This document shows positions 1 through 7,165 of a DNA stretch of 33,821 nt, piece after piece. The stretch covers positions 1-33,821 of the IMG/VR virus record IMGVR_UViG_3300020172_001625; one strand, 5' to 3'. Under the pieces are notes generated by a model that saw only the letters and a program-made list of their open reading frames with translations, was not told where the DNA came from and ran no database searches. Numbering within the stretch: the stretch's first letter is position 1; each line of letters opens with the position of its first letter. The position numbers and the translations under genes are program-made. This DNA comes from a virus.

Positions 1-528
1 ACCAATGGCGACATCAGTGCTTCAGCAGGAATTGTACTCAGCAAATTGGCAACAAGTACGGCTGGAAATATCATTGTTTACAACTCCTCTGGTGTCCCAA
101 CGTCTGTGACAGAAACTGGTGATGTCACCATTTCCGACACAGGTGTAACAGCAATCGCTTCTGGCGTAATTGTGAACGCTGACATAAGCGACACTGCCGC
201 AATTGGCCTTGGCAAGTTGGCTGATGTTTCAACAAGCGCACAGACAGCCTCATACACACTTGTCCTAGCGGATAAGAATAAGGTTGTTGAAATGAATGTT
301 GGTTCAGCGAACACCCTCACAGTCCCATTGAACTCATCAGTAGCATTCCCTGTTGGCTCGCAAATCAACATTTTGCAAACAGGTGCTGGTCAATGCACAA
401 TTACAGCAACTGGCGGAGTTACTATCAACGCTACTCCAGGACTTAAAATGCGAACACAGTGGTCGTATGCTACGCTCATCAAACGAGCAACCGATACATG
501 GGTATTGGTCGGAGACATTTCGGCGTAA
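1..528 (+). CDS. Fibre-like virion protein, C-terminal part (5' end outside window)
   Basis: The frame is open from base 1, so the gene begins before the window; a TTG at 46 is only an internal codon. The visible part has two fibre-type repeats containing DIS..A.I.L.KLA (NGDISASAGIVLSKLA and NADISDTAAIGLGKLA), a pattern common in phage tail-fibre shafts. It then has a beta-rich terminal domain of about 90 residues ending in TWVLVGDISA. That terminal domain is clearly related to the protein at 5235-5597: both share an INILQTG/VDILQTG block, YATLIK/AATLIK and TWVLxG near the end. The next gene starts three bases after the stop. Likely role: tail fibre or other virion surface protein. The exact virion position is unknown. 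Confidence 0.7.
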   Translation, partial: TNGDISASAGIVLSKLATSTAGNIIVYNSSGVPTSVTETGDVTISDTGVTAIASGVIVNADISDTAAIGLGKLADVSTSAQTASYTLVLADKNKVVEMNVGSANTLTVPLNSSVAFPVGSQINILQTGAGQCTITATGGVTINATPGLKMRTQWSYATLIKRATDTWVLVGDISA

Positions 529-531
529 CTT

Positions 532-1110
532 ATGGCAACAAAAGATTCTGGTGGTAAAAAGCCAACTAAACCAGTTATTGGTACACCTAACAGGCTGAAC
601 AACGTAACCAGTGACTCAAACTCACAACAAGTACAAGTATTATTTACGCATGCGTATACGGGCAAGGGTACGGTAACCTACACCGCAACATCTTCACCTG
701 GTAGTAGGACTGGGACTTCCTCATCATCTCCTGTTACCGTTTCTGGTTTAACTTCTAACACGGCCTATACCTTTACGGTTTCTGCAACAACAAACTATGG
801 TGTTACCGCAGATGTGTCAGATGCTTCATCTTCTGTTACGCCTCCTTATTTTCCTCCAAGTTTTTGCCCTCCATGCCAGCCGACACCGCATCCTGGTAAC
901 TGTACGTATATTGGTATTACTTGTGACGGGCAAGTAAGTTACCAGTACTATGATTGTGGTGGATGTCAAACATGTGCTGGAACTGGTGGGTATAACGGAG
1001 CGTATAGAGATGGGCAGTGTGGTTACGTAGCACCACCATCGTTTGGTCCATCATTCCCACCACCTTTTGGACCTTCATTTGGACCATCGTTTGGGCCTGC
1101 ATTTAAATAA
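532..1110 (+). CDS. Fibronectin-III, Cys-rich, Pro/Gly-tail adhesin-like virion protein
   Basis: 192 residues in three parts. Residues about 12-103 read as one fibronectin type III domain (VTVSGLTSNTAYTFTVSATT is typical of the F-G strand end). Residues 112-163 contain eight cysteines, including CPPC at 112-115, and many Gly/Tyr, suggesting a small disulfide- or metal-stabilised knob. Residues 168-192 are a Pro/Gly/Phe/Ser tail built on a GPSF repeat. The start is ATG three bases after the previous stop, so the two genes are probably cotranslated. FN3 domains are common on phage surfaces. Here the domain probably carries a receptor-binding or glycan-binding tip. The gene immediately downstream is a prolyl-hydroxylase-like oxygenase, which may be relevant to the Pro-rich tail. 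Confidence 0.65.
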   Translation: MATKDSGGKKPTKPVIGTPNRLNNVTSDSNSQQVQVLFTHAYTGKGTVTYTATSSPGSRTGTSSSSPVTVSGLTSNTAYTFTVSATTNYGVTADVSDASSSVTPPYFPPSFCPPCQPTPHPGNCTYIGITCDGQVSYQYYDCGGCQTCAGTGGYNGAYRDGQCGYVAPPSFGPSFPPPFGPSFGPSFGPAFK

Positions 1111-1140
1111 TAACAATAAGTTAACAATAAGAGGTATTAC

Positions 1141-1803
1141 ATGGACATTACGTATGAGTATATTTCAGACGTTAAATTAGGAATTGTTGTATACCGTAAT
1201 GTGTTGCCTACTTCTTTAAGACTTATTGAACGGCTTGAAGAAACTATAGGTGAAAGCACAACGCATACATATATGTGGAAAGAAGCACTTGTTGGTGACT
1301 ACCAATCTATGCCTGAATACCGAAACTGTTTTGATTGCAAAATAGATGAAGTTAGGGCAAAAAATGCTCCACCCCAATACTCTGAAATATATAATATTTG
1401 GAAAGACACAACCGACCCACTATTAGTTTGTCTTAGACATTACGAATCTCTTGTCAATGTTAAGACTGATTATATGGAAGCAATTAACTATGTTAAGTAC
1501 GGGGTTGGTCAACACTTTCAGACTCATGCAGATCACGGGTTTTCTTATATTTGTACAGTTTCCTCAGTATTATACTTAAATGATGATTACGAAGGCGGTG
1601 AGTTGGACTTTCCAAGGTTTGGTTTAAAGTTTAAAGCAACGGCTGGTGACATTGTTTTTTTTCCATCGTCATTTTTATTTCAACATGCTTCTCTCCCAGT
1701 TACTAGTGGGGTGAAATATTCTGCCGTTACTATGTTTGATTACAACGATAGGCACCACACATGCTCAAATATAAGCACAGAAAACTACAATGCCAAACCT
1801 TAA
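1141..1803 (+). CDS. Prolyl 4-hydroxylase-like 2OG-Fe(II) oxygenase
   Basis: 220 residues. The C-terminal half is a double-stranded beta-helix oxygenase domain. The iron ligands fit H129-x-D131 (in FQTHADHG) and H182 (in FQHASLP), and K192 sits where the 2-oxoglutarate-binding basic residue is expected. YLNDDYEGGELDFP at about 145-158 is the conserved strand of the P4H-type family. Such enzymes hydroxylate a protein or small-molecule side chain using O2 and 2-oxoglutarate in the cytosol. The start has an AAGAGG-type ribosome site. The next gene overlaps it by 14 bases, so the two are coupled. The substrate is unknown; a proline in a virion protein is a reasonable guess. Phages of aquatic bacteria often carry this family. 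Confidence 0.85.
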   Translation: MDITYEYISDVKLGIVVYRNVLPTSLRLIERLEETIGESTTHTYMWKEALVGDYQSMPEYRNCFDCKIDEVRAKNAPPQYSEIYNIWKDTTDPLLVCLRHYESLVNVKTDYMEAINYVKYGVGQHFQTHADHGFSYICTVSSVLYLNDDYEGGELDFPRFGLKFKATAGDIVFFPSSFLFQHASLPVTSGVKYSAVTMFDYNDRHHTCSNISTENYNAKP

Positions 1804-2497
1804 GTTTTTAAAAGTTTCAAACAATTCACCTGAAATAAGGCAATCACGCTTAAAAAGGGATTGGATGGATAGTACCTATAATAAGCATGCATACCAATGT
1901 CTACCCGTTACAACAGCCAATGTTTTAGGGTGGGAGTTTGTTTTACAGGAAGATGTTGTTGTACAACTTGATGAACCAAACTCAATGGCAAGGATTATCT
2001 CTGGGGAAACAACAAAAAATGGAAGAGAGCAGGCACGTGCATCAATCATAGATATGGTCACTTTTCATCTAGATTGGGCTATTGAAACTGATGAAAATTA
2101 CAGCACGTGGATTACGGGGTCACCAAACTACTTTCATCCAGATGCTGACCCACTCTCAGCATCAATCCCTAGTTTCTGGTGGCCTGACCCAGTTGACATG
2201 AGTTGGCATATTCGCACAATTGGAAAACCAGTGACCTTTTATGCTGGAGAACCCTTCTGTTTCTTGACTATCTACGACAATACCATTTTAGAAAATGTGA
2301 CAGTTTCAACAGGAAACTGGGGAGATGATAAAGAAAAGGTTCGTCAACGAATGCGGTACACGGAATCAAAACAAAAAAACAGCGTTGAAAATCCTTGGAC
2401 CTGGGTTAAGGGTATAAAAACAGGAATTGACGTAGACGGTAAGCAGATTGGACCAGCGACTAAAGGCTTACCCAGATTAGACACCCCAGTAGTGTAA
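1790..2497 (+). CDS. DUF6065-like protein
   Basis: 235 residues, overlapping the oxygenase gene by 14 bases. The N-terminal pattern of a WMD motif near residue 25, then AYQCLPVTTANVLGWEF at about 34-50, matches my memory of DUF6065, an uncharacterised family of about this length found in bacteria and phages and often near 2OG-Fe(II) oxygenases. The middle is Trp-rich, with SFWWPDPVDMSWHIRT around 126-141, and the C-terminus is basic. No catalytic motif is evident to me. Tight coupling to the hydroxylase-like gene suggests the two act on the same substrate or process, but that is inference. Confidence 0.65.
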   Translation: MPNLKFLKVSNNSPEIRQSRLKRDWMDSTYNKHAYQCLPVTTANVLGWEFVLQEDVVVQLDEPNSMARIISGETTKNGREQARASIIDMVTFHLDWAIETDENYSTWITGSPNYFHPDADPLSASIPSFWWPDPVDMSWHIRTIGKPVTFYAGEPFCFLTIYDNTILENVTVSTGNWGDDKEKVRQRMRYTESKQKNSVENPWTWVKGIKTGIDVDGKQIGPATKGLPRLDTPVV

Positions 2498-2506
2498 ACT
2501 ACACTA
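2490..2506. promoter_or_regulatory. Short inverted repeat overlapping a stop codon
   Basis: A perfect 7-base inverted repeat, TAGTGTA and TACACTA separated by AAC, spans the stop codon of the DUF6065-like gene. It is followed by an AT-rich ACTATATAC stretch (TATATA at 2513-2518) before the AAAGGA ribosome site of the next gene. It could be an operator, a weak terminator hairpin or an mRNA processing site. No T-tract follows, so an intrinsic terminator is unlikely. Confidence 0.35.
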
Positions 2507-2532
2507 GTTAACTATATACAAAGGATAACATT

Positions 2533-2745
2533 ATGGCCCTTTCACCAGAGCAAATGCTTAAAGCAAAAATTGAAGCAACTTCACACTTGGAGTACTCCAT
2601 CAGCGTATTGGCTGCTGCATTGGGTGTTGATATATCTACTATTGAATACCCTTACGAACATGATTTTTCTGAAACTGACATCATGTTTAAATCCCACGAG
2701 TTGCTGAAGAAGCACGTTTCAAACTTGGAAAAACTTAAGGCATAA
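2533..2745 (+). CDS. Small helical protein of unknown function
   Basis: 70 residues, mostly helix-forming, with no Cys and no membrane segment. The N-terminal half is neutral to hydrophobic (ISVLAAALGVD) and the C-terminus is Lys-rich (LLKKHVSNLEKLKA). An AAAGGA ribosome site lies about nine bases before the ATG. It sits in the accessory island between the DUF6065-like gene and another small gene six bases downstream. I do not recognise the family. Confidence 0.6.
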   Translation: MALSPEQMLKAKIEATSHLEYSISVLAAALGVDISTIEYPYEHDFSETDIMFKSHELLKKHVSNLEKLKA

Positions 2746-2751
2746 CCATTT

Positions 2752-2955
2752 ATGAAGCCCTTTGATACACCTTTTGCCCCAGATGCAGAAGATACTACGG
2801 GAGATGACACCGTTGCGGTTCCAGAAACCAACCTTGACGAGTTAGTTGTTCGTTACGACCCAAATTCAAAACAGTGGTTTACTCAAGACCAGGATTTGCT
2901 TTTAATTTGTTCAGCACAAATGGCTACGTATAAAGACGAAACAGAGGATATTTAA
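2752..2955 (+). CDS. Small acidic protein of unknown function
   Basis: 67 residues with a strongly acidic first half (PDAEDTTGDDT) and an acidic C-terminus (KDETEDI). No motif is recognised. It begins six bases after the previous stop and ends one base before the next ATG, so it is part of the same transcript. A highly acidic small protein in a phage could be an inhibitor or a DNA mimic, but nothing here shows that. Confidence 0.55.
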   Translation: MKPFDTPFAPDAEDTTGDDTVAVPETNLDELVVRYDPNSKQWFTQDQDLLLICSAQMATYKDETEDI

Positions 2956-2956
2956 G

Positions 2957-3289
2957 ATGCCAGTTTCATGTGAACCAGGTTCATCAGCAGTACTTTACGA
3001 TTGGGCTGAAGATTTAAACAGGCATGAGTATTGGTTTACTGTCTTTATGATGATTGTAGGATTAGACCCATCTACATTTGGAGAAACAACAATAGATGAG
3101 TACGTTGCGGCATTGCGTGAAACGTACAACTATGTATTAGTGCCTGATAACAAGTCTGAGGAAGAGACTTATAGTAACGACATGTTTTCTATCTATCCGT
3201 TTGTAAGTAAAAACTACAAATACTTTATTCATAGAATAAGGATTAGTTGGCAAGGGTTAACCCTCTGTAAGTATTTGGAGAAAGCATGA
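2957..3289 (+). CDS. Unknown protein in accessory island
   Basis: 110 residues, acidic and rich in Tyr and Trp. There is a hydrophobic stretch at about residues 26-37 (YWFTVFMMIVGL), too short and polar-flanked to be a convincing membrane helix. The end, RIRISWQGLTLCKYLEKA, is basic. It starts one base after the upstream stop and overlaps the next gene by four bases (ATGA), indicating translational coupling with the methyltransferase-like gene. No family recognised. Confidence 0.55.
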   Translation: MPVSCEPGSSAVLYDWAEDLNRHEYWFTVFMMIVGLDPSTFGETTIDEYVAALRETYNYVLVPDNKSEEETYSNDMFSIYPFVSKNYKYFIHRIRISWQGLTLCKYLEKA

Positions 3290-3999
3290 ACAAAGAAGTT
3301 GCGTATACTGCCTTAATTTCTTCTAAATTATCTTCTTTTAACGCACAAGTTTCATCAGAAGAAACACGCACAGAGTGGAATGACTTTATTGCCAAAGTAA
3401 AACAAACTACGGTAGAAGCAAACCTTGATGCTCGCTTTCTTGCTCGTGGTGTCCACCTTGAGACAAACTGGTATGACATCCCATTTACCGAGGATTTGCA
3501 TGCTATTGCTGGGGCAAATTGTTTAGTTGATTTATTGCTTATTTCAACAAAAAAACCACAGAATGTTCTTATTGTTGATGGGTTGATTAACCGACTTCCT
3601 TTATACGGGTTGTTAAAAGACTCAAATATAAACTTTGTAAACAACCAGTATTTCTTTTGGTGGGAAAAGCACCTAAAGAACACATCAGAAAATCATTCAT
3701 TTGGGTATACCGCTTACTCTATTGACGAGTTGCTTGAAATGCAAACACCAATATTTGACATGATTTTTATTTCTGGATATTCAATGTTTAATAACTTTGA
3801 AGTGCTGGCTTCCTTTTCTAACCTCTTGTTGCCAGGAGGCATGATAAGTGCTTCTTCCACAAACGGCTTTTCATCGTTATACACAGAGTTATACAAAACT
3901 CACGATATGTACCCATTACACGAAACACTTAACAATGCAGATGGACTAACTGTCCACCTTGCTAACTTCCTGGGAAGCACTTACTTTATAAAGAATTAA
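3286..3999 (+). CDS. Rossmann-like protein, possible divergent methyltransferase
   Basis: 237 residues, coupled to the previous gene by an ATGA overlap. The C-terminal two thirds have the strand pattern of a class I methyltransferase-like fold: NVLIVDG at about residue 97 (strand 1, but without the usual Gly-rich loop), FDMIFISGYSM near 154-164 (strand 4), and LLLPGGMISA near 177-186 (the typical post-strand-4 turn). The S-adenosylmethionine loop is degenerate, so activity is uncertain. Its stop overlaps the stop of the convergent - strand dioxygenase gene. Alternative: a non-catalytic Rossmann-like partner. Confidence 0.5.
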   Translation: MNKEVAYTALISSKLSSFNAQVSSEETRTEWNDFIAKVKQTTVEANLDARFLARGVHLETNWYDIPFTEDLHAIAGANCLVDLLLISTKKPQNVLIVDGLINRLPLYGLLKDSNINFVNNQYFFWWEKHLKNTSENHSFGYTAYSIDELLEMQTPIFDMIFISGYSMFNNFEVLASFSNLLLPGGMISASSTNGFSSLYTELYKTHDMYPLHETLNNADGLTVHLANFLGSTYFIKN

Positions 4000-4829
4000 T
4001 TTCCATATTTGGAAGTGTCGTATTGGTGCATCCAAAACCCGTTGAAGAAGCGTTCTGTTTCAGAAAAACCGCCTAAAACAGCATGAAACATAACCATTAA
4101 ATCAGCAATTAGTAAATCACCATCTTGCCAATGGTGTGTTTGACGAACTTGAGTGTTAGTGGTTACTTGTTCCCCAACCCACGACTCGTACCACCTATAC
4201 ATGTTAATTTCTTGGTCAGTCGGTGTTCTGCCATTAAACTGTATTAATCTACAGTTAGTGTCTGTTTCTCCATTTTGACAAAAATTCATACGCAATATTT
4301 CTTTGTTTGACAACCTATGTGTTTGTACAACGTCAAGAATTATTGGCCCTGTAGGTGCTCTAGGGTCGTCACAGGTTGGCAAGGCTGATATCTTGCATGA
4401 CCTGAGAAACTCTTTCTGTTTGTCATCCAGTAATTCAAACAGGTCCGTAGTGTCAACAAATATGGTTGCCCCAGCGTCACTATCACATATGAACTTTTCC
4501 ATGTTCCAAGTAGCCCCAATTGCTGGGTTTGGGTAACCAAAATGTTCAAGATGCCACGGAACTAGTATGTCTTGTTTTGTAGCCCATTTTCTTCTGTTGA
4601 TTGAAACAGTATGGCTTTCCTCGTAGTGCCAGAATTTCATACTGTTGAGGTTGGGGTAATAACCCAAATAATTACCGAATACCTGGGTAGCAATTAACTG
4701 CTCTTTCCTTGAAAACCTATGACCACGCAGGACTATTGCGCCAAGGTCTTTGAGAGAGTTAACGTATTTTTCACTATTTTCTAAGAACTCTTGAAAAGAA
4801 GAGTTATTAATAACCTTGAGGTGCCTCAT
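3996..4829 (-). CDS. TauD/TfdA-like 2OG-Fe(II) dioxygenase
   Basis: 277 residues, close to the usual TauD length. Iron ligands fit H93-x-E95 (in PWHLEHFG; many TauD members have HxD, and HxE also occurs) and H249 (in MVMFHAVLGG), with R260 placed to bind 2-oxoglutarate. The segment GATIFVDTTDLFELLDD at about 120-136 and HWQDGDLLIADL before the distal His are family hallmarks. Family members oxidise small molecules such as taurine, or hydroxylate amino-acid derivatives. The phage substrate is unknown. It is the only gene on this strand, its stop overlaps the convergent gene, and it has its own short upstream region shared with a divergent promoter. It therefore looks like an independently acquired cargo gene. 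Confidence 0.85.
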   Translation of the reverse strand: MRHLKVINNSSFQEFLENSEKYVNSLKDLGAIVLRGHRFSRKEQLIATQVFGNYLGYYPNLNSMKFWHYEESHTVSINRRKWATKQDILVPWHLEHFGYPNPAIGATWNMEKFICDSDAGATIFVDTTDLFELLDDKQKEFLRSCKISALPTCDDPRAPTGPIILDVVQTHRLSNKEILRMNFCQNGETDTNCRLIQFNGRTPTDQEINMYRWYESWVGEQVTTNTQVRQTHHWQDGDLLIADLMVMFHAVLGGFSETERFFNGFWMHQYDTSKYGN

Positions 4830-4835
4830 GTCTAG

Positions 4836-4841
4836 AGACTA
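4836..4841 (-). promoter_or_regulatory. Possible -10 element for a leaderless dioxygenase transcript
   Basis: Reading the - strand, TAGTCT (TANNNT form) ends six bases before the ATG of the dioxygenase gene, and no Shine-Dalgarno sequence lies between. This spacing puts the transcription start at or next to the start codon, as in actinobacterial leaderless mRNAs. No convincing -35 is seen. Confidence 0.3.
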
Positions 4842-4846
4842 CAGCA

Positions 4847-4877
4847 TTGACCCCACAGGATGCTTCCATGATAAAAT
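4847..4877 (+). promoter_or_regulatory. Sigma70-like promoter upstream of second fibre cassette
   Basis: TTGACC at 4847-4852 is followed after 17 bases by GATAAA (4870-4875); TAAAAT at 4872-4877 is an alternative with a 19-base spacer. It lies in the only divergent intergenic region of the window and points toward the fibre genes. An AAGGAG ribosome site follows at 4898-4903, five bases before the GTG start. Confidence 0.5.
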
Positions 4878-4908
4878 AGGGACCATTACAGACTTCTAAG
4901 GAGCATTC

Positions 4909-5238
4909 GTGGCCCAAGCATATAAAGTTCTTGCCCAATCAGCACCATCAGCAACTACCAATACCGACCTTCTCACCGTAGGTGCTGGAAAGTCAGTAGT
5001 GGCTTCAACGCTGTCTGTGTGTAACCGTGGTACAACGGCAGCCACCTATCGTGTGGCTGTACGCCCTGTCGGTGCAACTATTGCTAACCAGCACTACATG
5101 ATTTACGATGCCAACATCTTGGCAAAAGACACTGTCACTTTGAGTGTTGGTTTGACCTTGGCAACTACAGACGTAGTGACTGTCTATGCGTCAAGCGCCA
5201 ACCTTTCGTTCTCCTTGTTTGGGGCAGAGATTTCGTGA
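4909..5238 (+). CDS. Small beta-rich virion protein
   Basis: 109 residues, GTG start with a strong AAGGAG site. The sequence alternates Thr/Ser/Val/Ala in short beta strands (VVASTLSVCNRGTTAATYRV), reading as one all-beta sandwich domain without catalytic motifs. Similar small proteins are found with tail-fibre genes in phages of aquatic bacteria. It overlaps the next gene by four bases and opens a three-gene cassette that ends in a Cys-rich adhesin. Probable role: fibre-associated structural protein. Confidence 0.6.
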   Translation: MAQAYKVLAQSAPSATTNTDLLTVGAGKSVVASTLSVCNRGTTAATYRVAVRPVGATIANQHYMIYDANILAKDTVTLSVGLTLATTDVVTVYASSANLSFSLFGAEIS

Positions 5239-5597
5239 TTTCTCGCCTTTCTGAAAACACCGCTAGTAGAAACCTGACTGGGTTTAACTCACAGGTTGAT
5301 ACCATCACGACAGAGCGAACTGTTACCCTTGATGATCTGGGTAAGGTTTTACTCATCAACAACTCTGGTTCGTTTACAATTACTGTACCTAACGATAGTG
5401 AAGCAAACTTTGGCATTGGTGACCGTGTAGATATTTTACAAACTGGTTCATCGGCAAACGTAGTGACAGTTTCTGCTGGTAACGCCACACTTTTTGCGGA
5501 GAGCAATAAATATAAATTAAACGGTCAGTACGCAGCCGCTACTTTGATTAAGACCGCAGCCAGCACATGGGTTCTTATCGGAAACATCACGAGTTAA
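5235..5597 (+). CDS. Fibre-terminal domain protein, paralogous to the 1-528 product
   Basis: 120 residues, GTG start overlapping the previous stop. Residues about 30-120 are homologous to the last 90 residues of the protein ending at 528: shared LGKVLLINNSGS-like start, VDILQTGSSANVVTV, then AATLIKTAASTWVLIGNITS. Here the domain stands almost alone, without the long repeat shaft, suggesting a detached or duplicated fibre tip or trimerisation module. It lies directly upstream of an adhesin-like gene, just as the 1-528 gene does. Confidence 0.65.
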   Translation: MISRLSENTASRNLTGFNSQVDTITTERTVTLDDLGKVLLINNSGSFTITVPNDSEANFGIGDRVDILQTGSSANVVTVSAGNATLFAESNKYKLNGQYAAATLIKTAASTWVLIGNITS

Positions 5598-5600
5598 ACC

Positions 5601-6692
5601 ATGATTACTGGCATCATTGCCTCTACATCTGGCATTCTCCCAGCGTTTACGGATGAGTTTGTAGGCTCTAACGGCTCATCGTTGCCTTCAAAATGGGCAA
5701 ATACTAGAGGTGCTTGGAGCATTCAATCTAATAAGGCCGCTACGTACTCAGCCGCTAATACATATCCACTTACTACGTTCAATGCAAATACAAAGAACGT
5801 AAGTCTTAGGGCTAACTACGGAGAATTAGCAGGTGGATGGGGTGTTGCTTTTTGGGTACAGGACTCAGAAAACTGGTGGGCAGTTGTCTCAGAAAAAACA
5901 TTTGAATATGGATGTGGTGGTGACGTTAACAATGGGAATGGGACTTGTTATGTAACTCCGTATTCATACAACTACAACTATGACTGTAGTTACACCACAC
6001 CAGTAGTTCCTGCTAGTTGTGGACCAGACAGGTCAACAGAAATATATATGAATTCTCTTGCAGGGTGCGGTGGTTATGACGCAGGCGGATACAACTGTGC
6101 TGGTGTAGGTGGGTACTTAGCAGGAGTCAACGGTTGTTGTTATTATCAAACCTATAAAGGTCCTGCTGTTTATTATGGCTCACCTTCAGGTTTAACTTGC
6201 GAAGCACGATGCCCAGGACCATGTGGACCAGGCGGCGGTCTTGTGGGAAGCCAATGTTACGCAGGGTACACGGCCTGTCCGTATGTTAATGCATCAATTT
6301 TACAATACCATCCAGAAACAGGTGGTGTTTACGTTCCACAGACCTGTACGGGTACTGCTTCTGGTGGAGGAAACACCTACAACGCCACTACGTATTACAC
6401 CACATCAATAAAATTAATTAAAATGCAAGGTGGAGTAGCATCCCAAGTAGCAACTACAGGGTTTGCGGCAACCACTAATAATAGTGTTGGTGTTTCCTAC
6501 ATTCAAGTAGTGACCAATGATGCTGGACAAATAACTGCAACAGCACAAATGAGTAGCGGTGGGACAGTAGCCCAAATACAAACCACCCCATCTAGCCCAA
6601 CTAGGGCTACAAGACATGGAATTATTCTTAACCCTGTAGCCTCTGGGTCGCAGGCAACAACTGCAGAAAACCTAGTATACTCGCCTGCATGA
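5601..6692 (+). CDS. Jellyroll (LamG/concanavalin-like) adhesin with inserted Cys-rich domain
   Basis: 363 residues. Residues about 14-103 and 262-363 together form one LamG/concanavalin-like beta-jellyroll: WGVAFWVQDSENWWAVVSE on one side, TSIKLIKMQGG and VSYIQVVTNDAGQITATAQ on the other. Between them, residues about 104-258, is an insert with 14 cysteines and many Gly, Tyr and Pro, with motifs such as RCPGPCGPGGG. The insert is probably disulfide- or metal-stabilised and displayed as a loop. The gene starts three bases after the previous stop and ends in an ATGA overlap with a tiny zinc-ribbon gene. Probable role: receptor-binding tail protein. Confidence 0.65.
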   Translation: MITGIIASTSGILPAFTDEFVGSNGSSLPSKWANTRGAWSIQSNKAATYSAANTYPLTTFNANTKNVSLRANYGELAGGWGVAFWVQDSENWWAVVSEKTFEYGCGGDVNNGNGTCYVTPYSYNYNYDCSYTTPVVPASCGPDRSTEIYMNSLAGCGGYDAGGYNCAGVGGYLAGVNGCCYYQTYKGPAVYYGSPSGLTCEARCPGPCGPGGGLVGSQCYAGYTACPYVNASILQYHPETGGVYVPQTCTGTASGGGNTYNATTYYTTSIKLIKMQGGVASQVATTGFAATTNNSVGVSYIQVVTNDAGQITATAQMSSGGTVAQIQTTPSSPTRATRHGIILNPVASGSQATTAENLVYSPA

Positions 6693-6838
6693 GCGAAGAA
6701 TTAACAAAAAAGCGTTTAGAAATATGTAGAGAGTGTGACCGTCTTTTTAAACCCACATTTCAATGTAAAGAGTGTGGCTGTTTTATGAAGATTAAGGTTA
6801 GACTTGAGTCACAAACCTGCCCAATTGGAAAGTGGTAA
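6689..6838 (+). CDS. DUF6171-like 49-residue zinc-ribbon protein
   Basis: ATG overlaps the previous TGA (ATGA). Translation gives 49 residues with the pattern ICRECDRLF at 12-20, CKECGCFMKIK at 26-36 and CPIGKW at 44-49, where the gene stops. The six cysteines (C-x2-C, C-x2-C-x-C, C) and the CGCFM..K..L....CP..KW layout match what I recall of DUF6171, a small probable zinc-binding family found mainly in phages. Function is unknown. It follows the Cys-rich adhesin directly, but a link in function is only a guess. Confidence 0.7.
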   Translation: MSEELTKKRLEICRECDRLFKPTFQCKECGCFMKIKVRLESQTCPIGKW

Positions 6839-6841
6839 AAC

Positions 6842-7150
6842 ATGTCTTTTGAAATTAAAGTAAGCAATATTGGTCCTGTCATTATTTATAAGAATGCTAT
6901 TCACACACTCCAAGATTTCACAGACTTGTTTGATTTAGTAGAAGAGCATCCAGAATTTGTTGACGTAATGAAGGAGCACATTCTTCAAACACTAAATCAT
7001 GTTTTAGCAGAGGTAATTGACGGGTTAGAACATAATATTTACTACCAGCCACAACGTGCGTATTCATACTTAGGAGCAATGAATGCTTATGGTTCTTTTG
7101 TACACCAAGCGTTGCCAGAACACAGAATGAGAATGCAAACTCTCTCCTAA
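6842..7150 (+). CDS. Unknown protein
   Basis: 102 residues, starting three bases after the zinc-ribbon gene. Mixed alpha/beta character: an N-terminal beta hairpin (IKVSNIGPVIIYKNA), then long amphipathic helices rich in Glu, His and Leu. No Cys, no signal peptide. No family recognised. It is the last gene before the surface-protein gene, which appears to have its own promoter just after this stop. Confidence 0.5.
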   Translation: MSFEIKVSNIGPVIIYKNAIHTLQDFTDLFDLVEEHPEFVDVMKEHILQTLNHVLAEVIDGLEHNIYYQPQRAYSYLGAMNAYGSFVHQALPEHRMRMQTLS

Positions 7151-7154
7151 CGGC

Positions 7155-7160
7155 TATAAT
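7155..7160 (+). promoter_or_regulatory. Consensus -10 (TATAAT) positioned for a leaderless transcript
   Basis: Perfect TATAAT ends five bases before the GTG at 7166, with no Shine-Dalgarno sequence between. Initiation six to eight bases after the -10 would begin at or within the GTG, so the mRNA would be leaderless. The -35 region is weak. Confidence 0.45.
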
Positions 7161-7165
7161 GGGCC

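Noticed and set aside
3243-3683. 146-codon opposite-strand ORF
   Set aside because: It lies fully under two + strand genes in a coupled operon; no start signal and an implausible composition.
4830-4908. Possible tRNA or attachment site in the divergent intergenic region
   Set aside because: Only about 80 bases, no cloverleaf pairing or CCA end, and promoter-like elements account for it.
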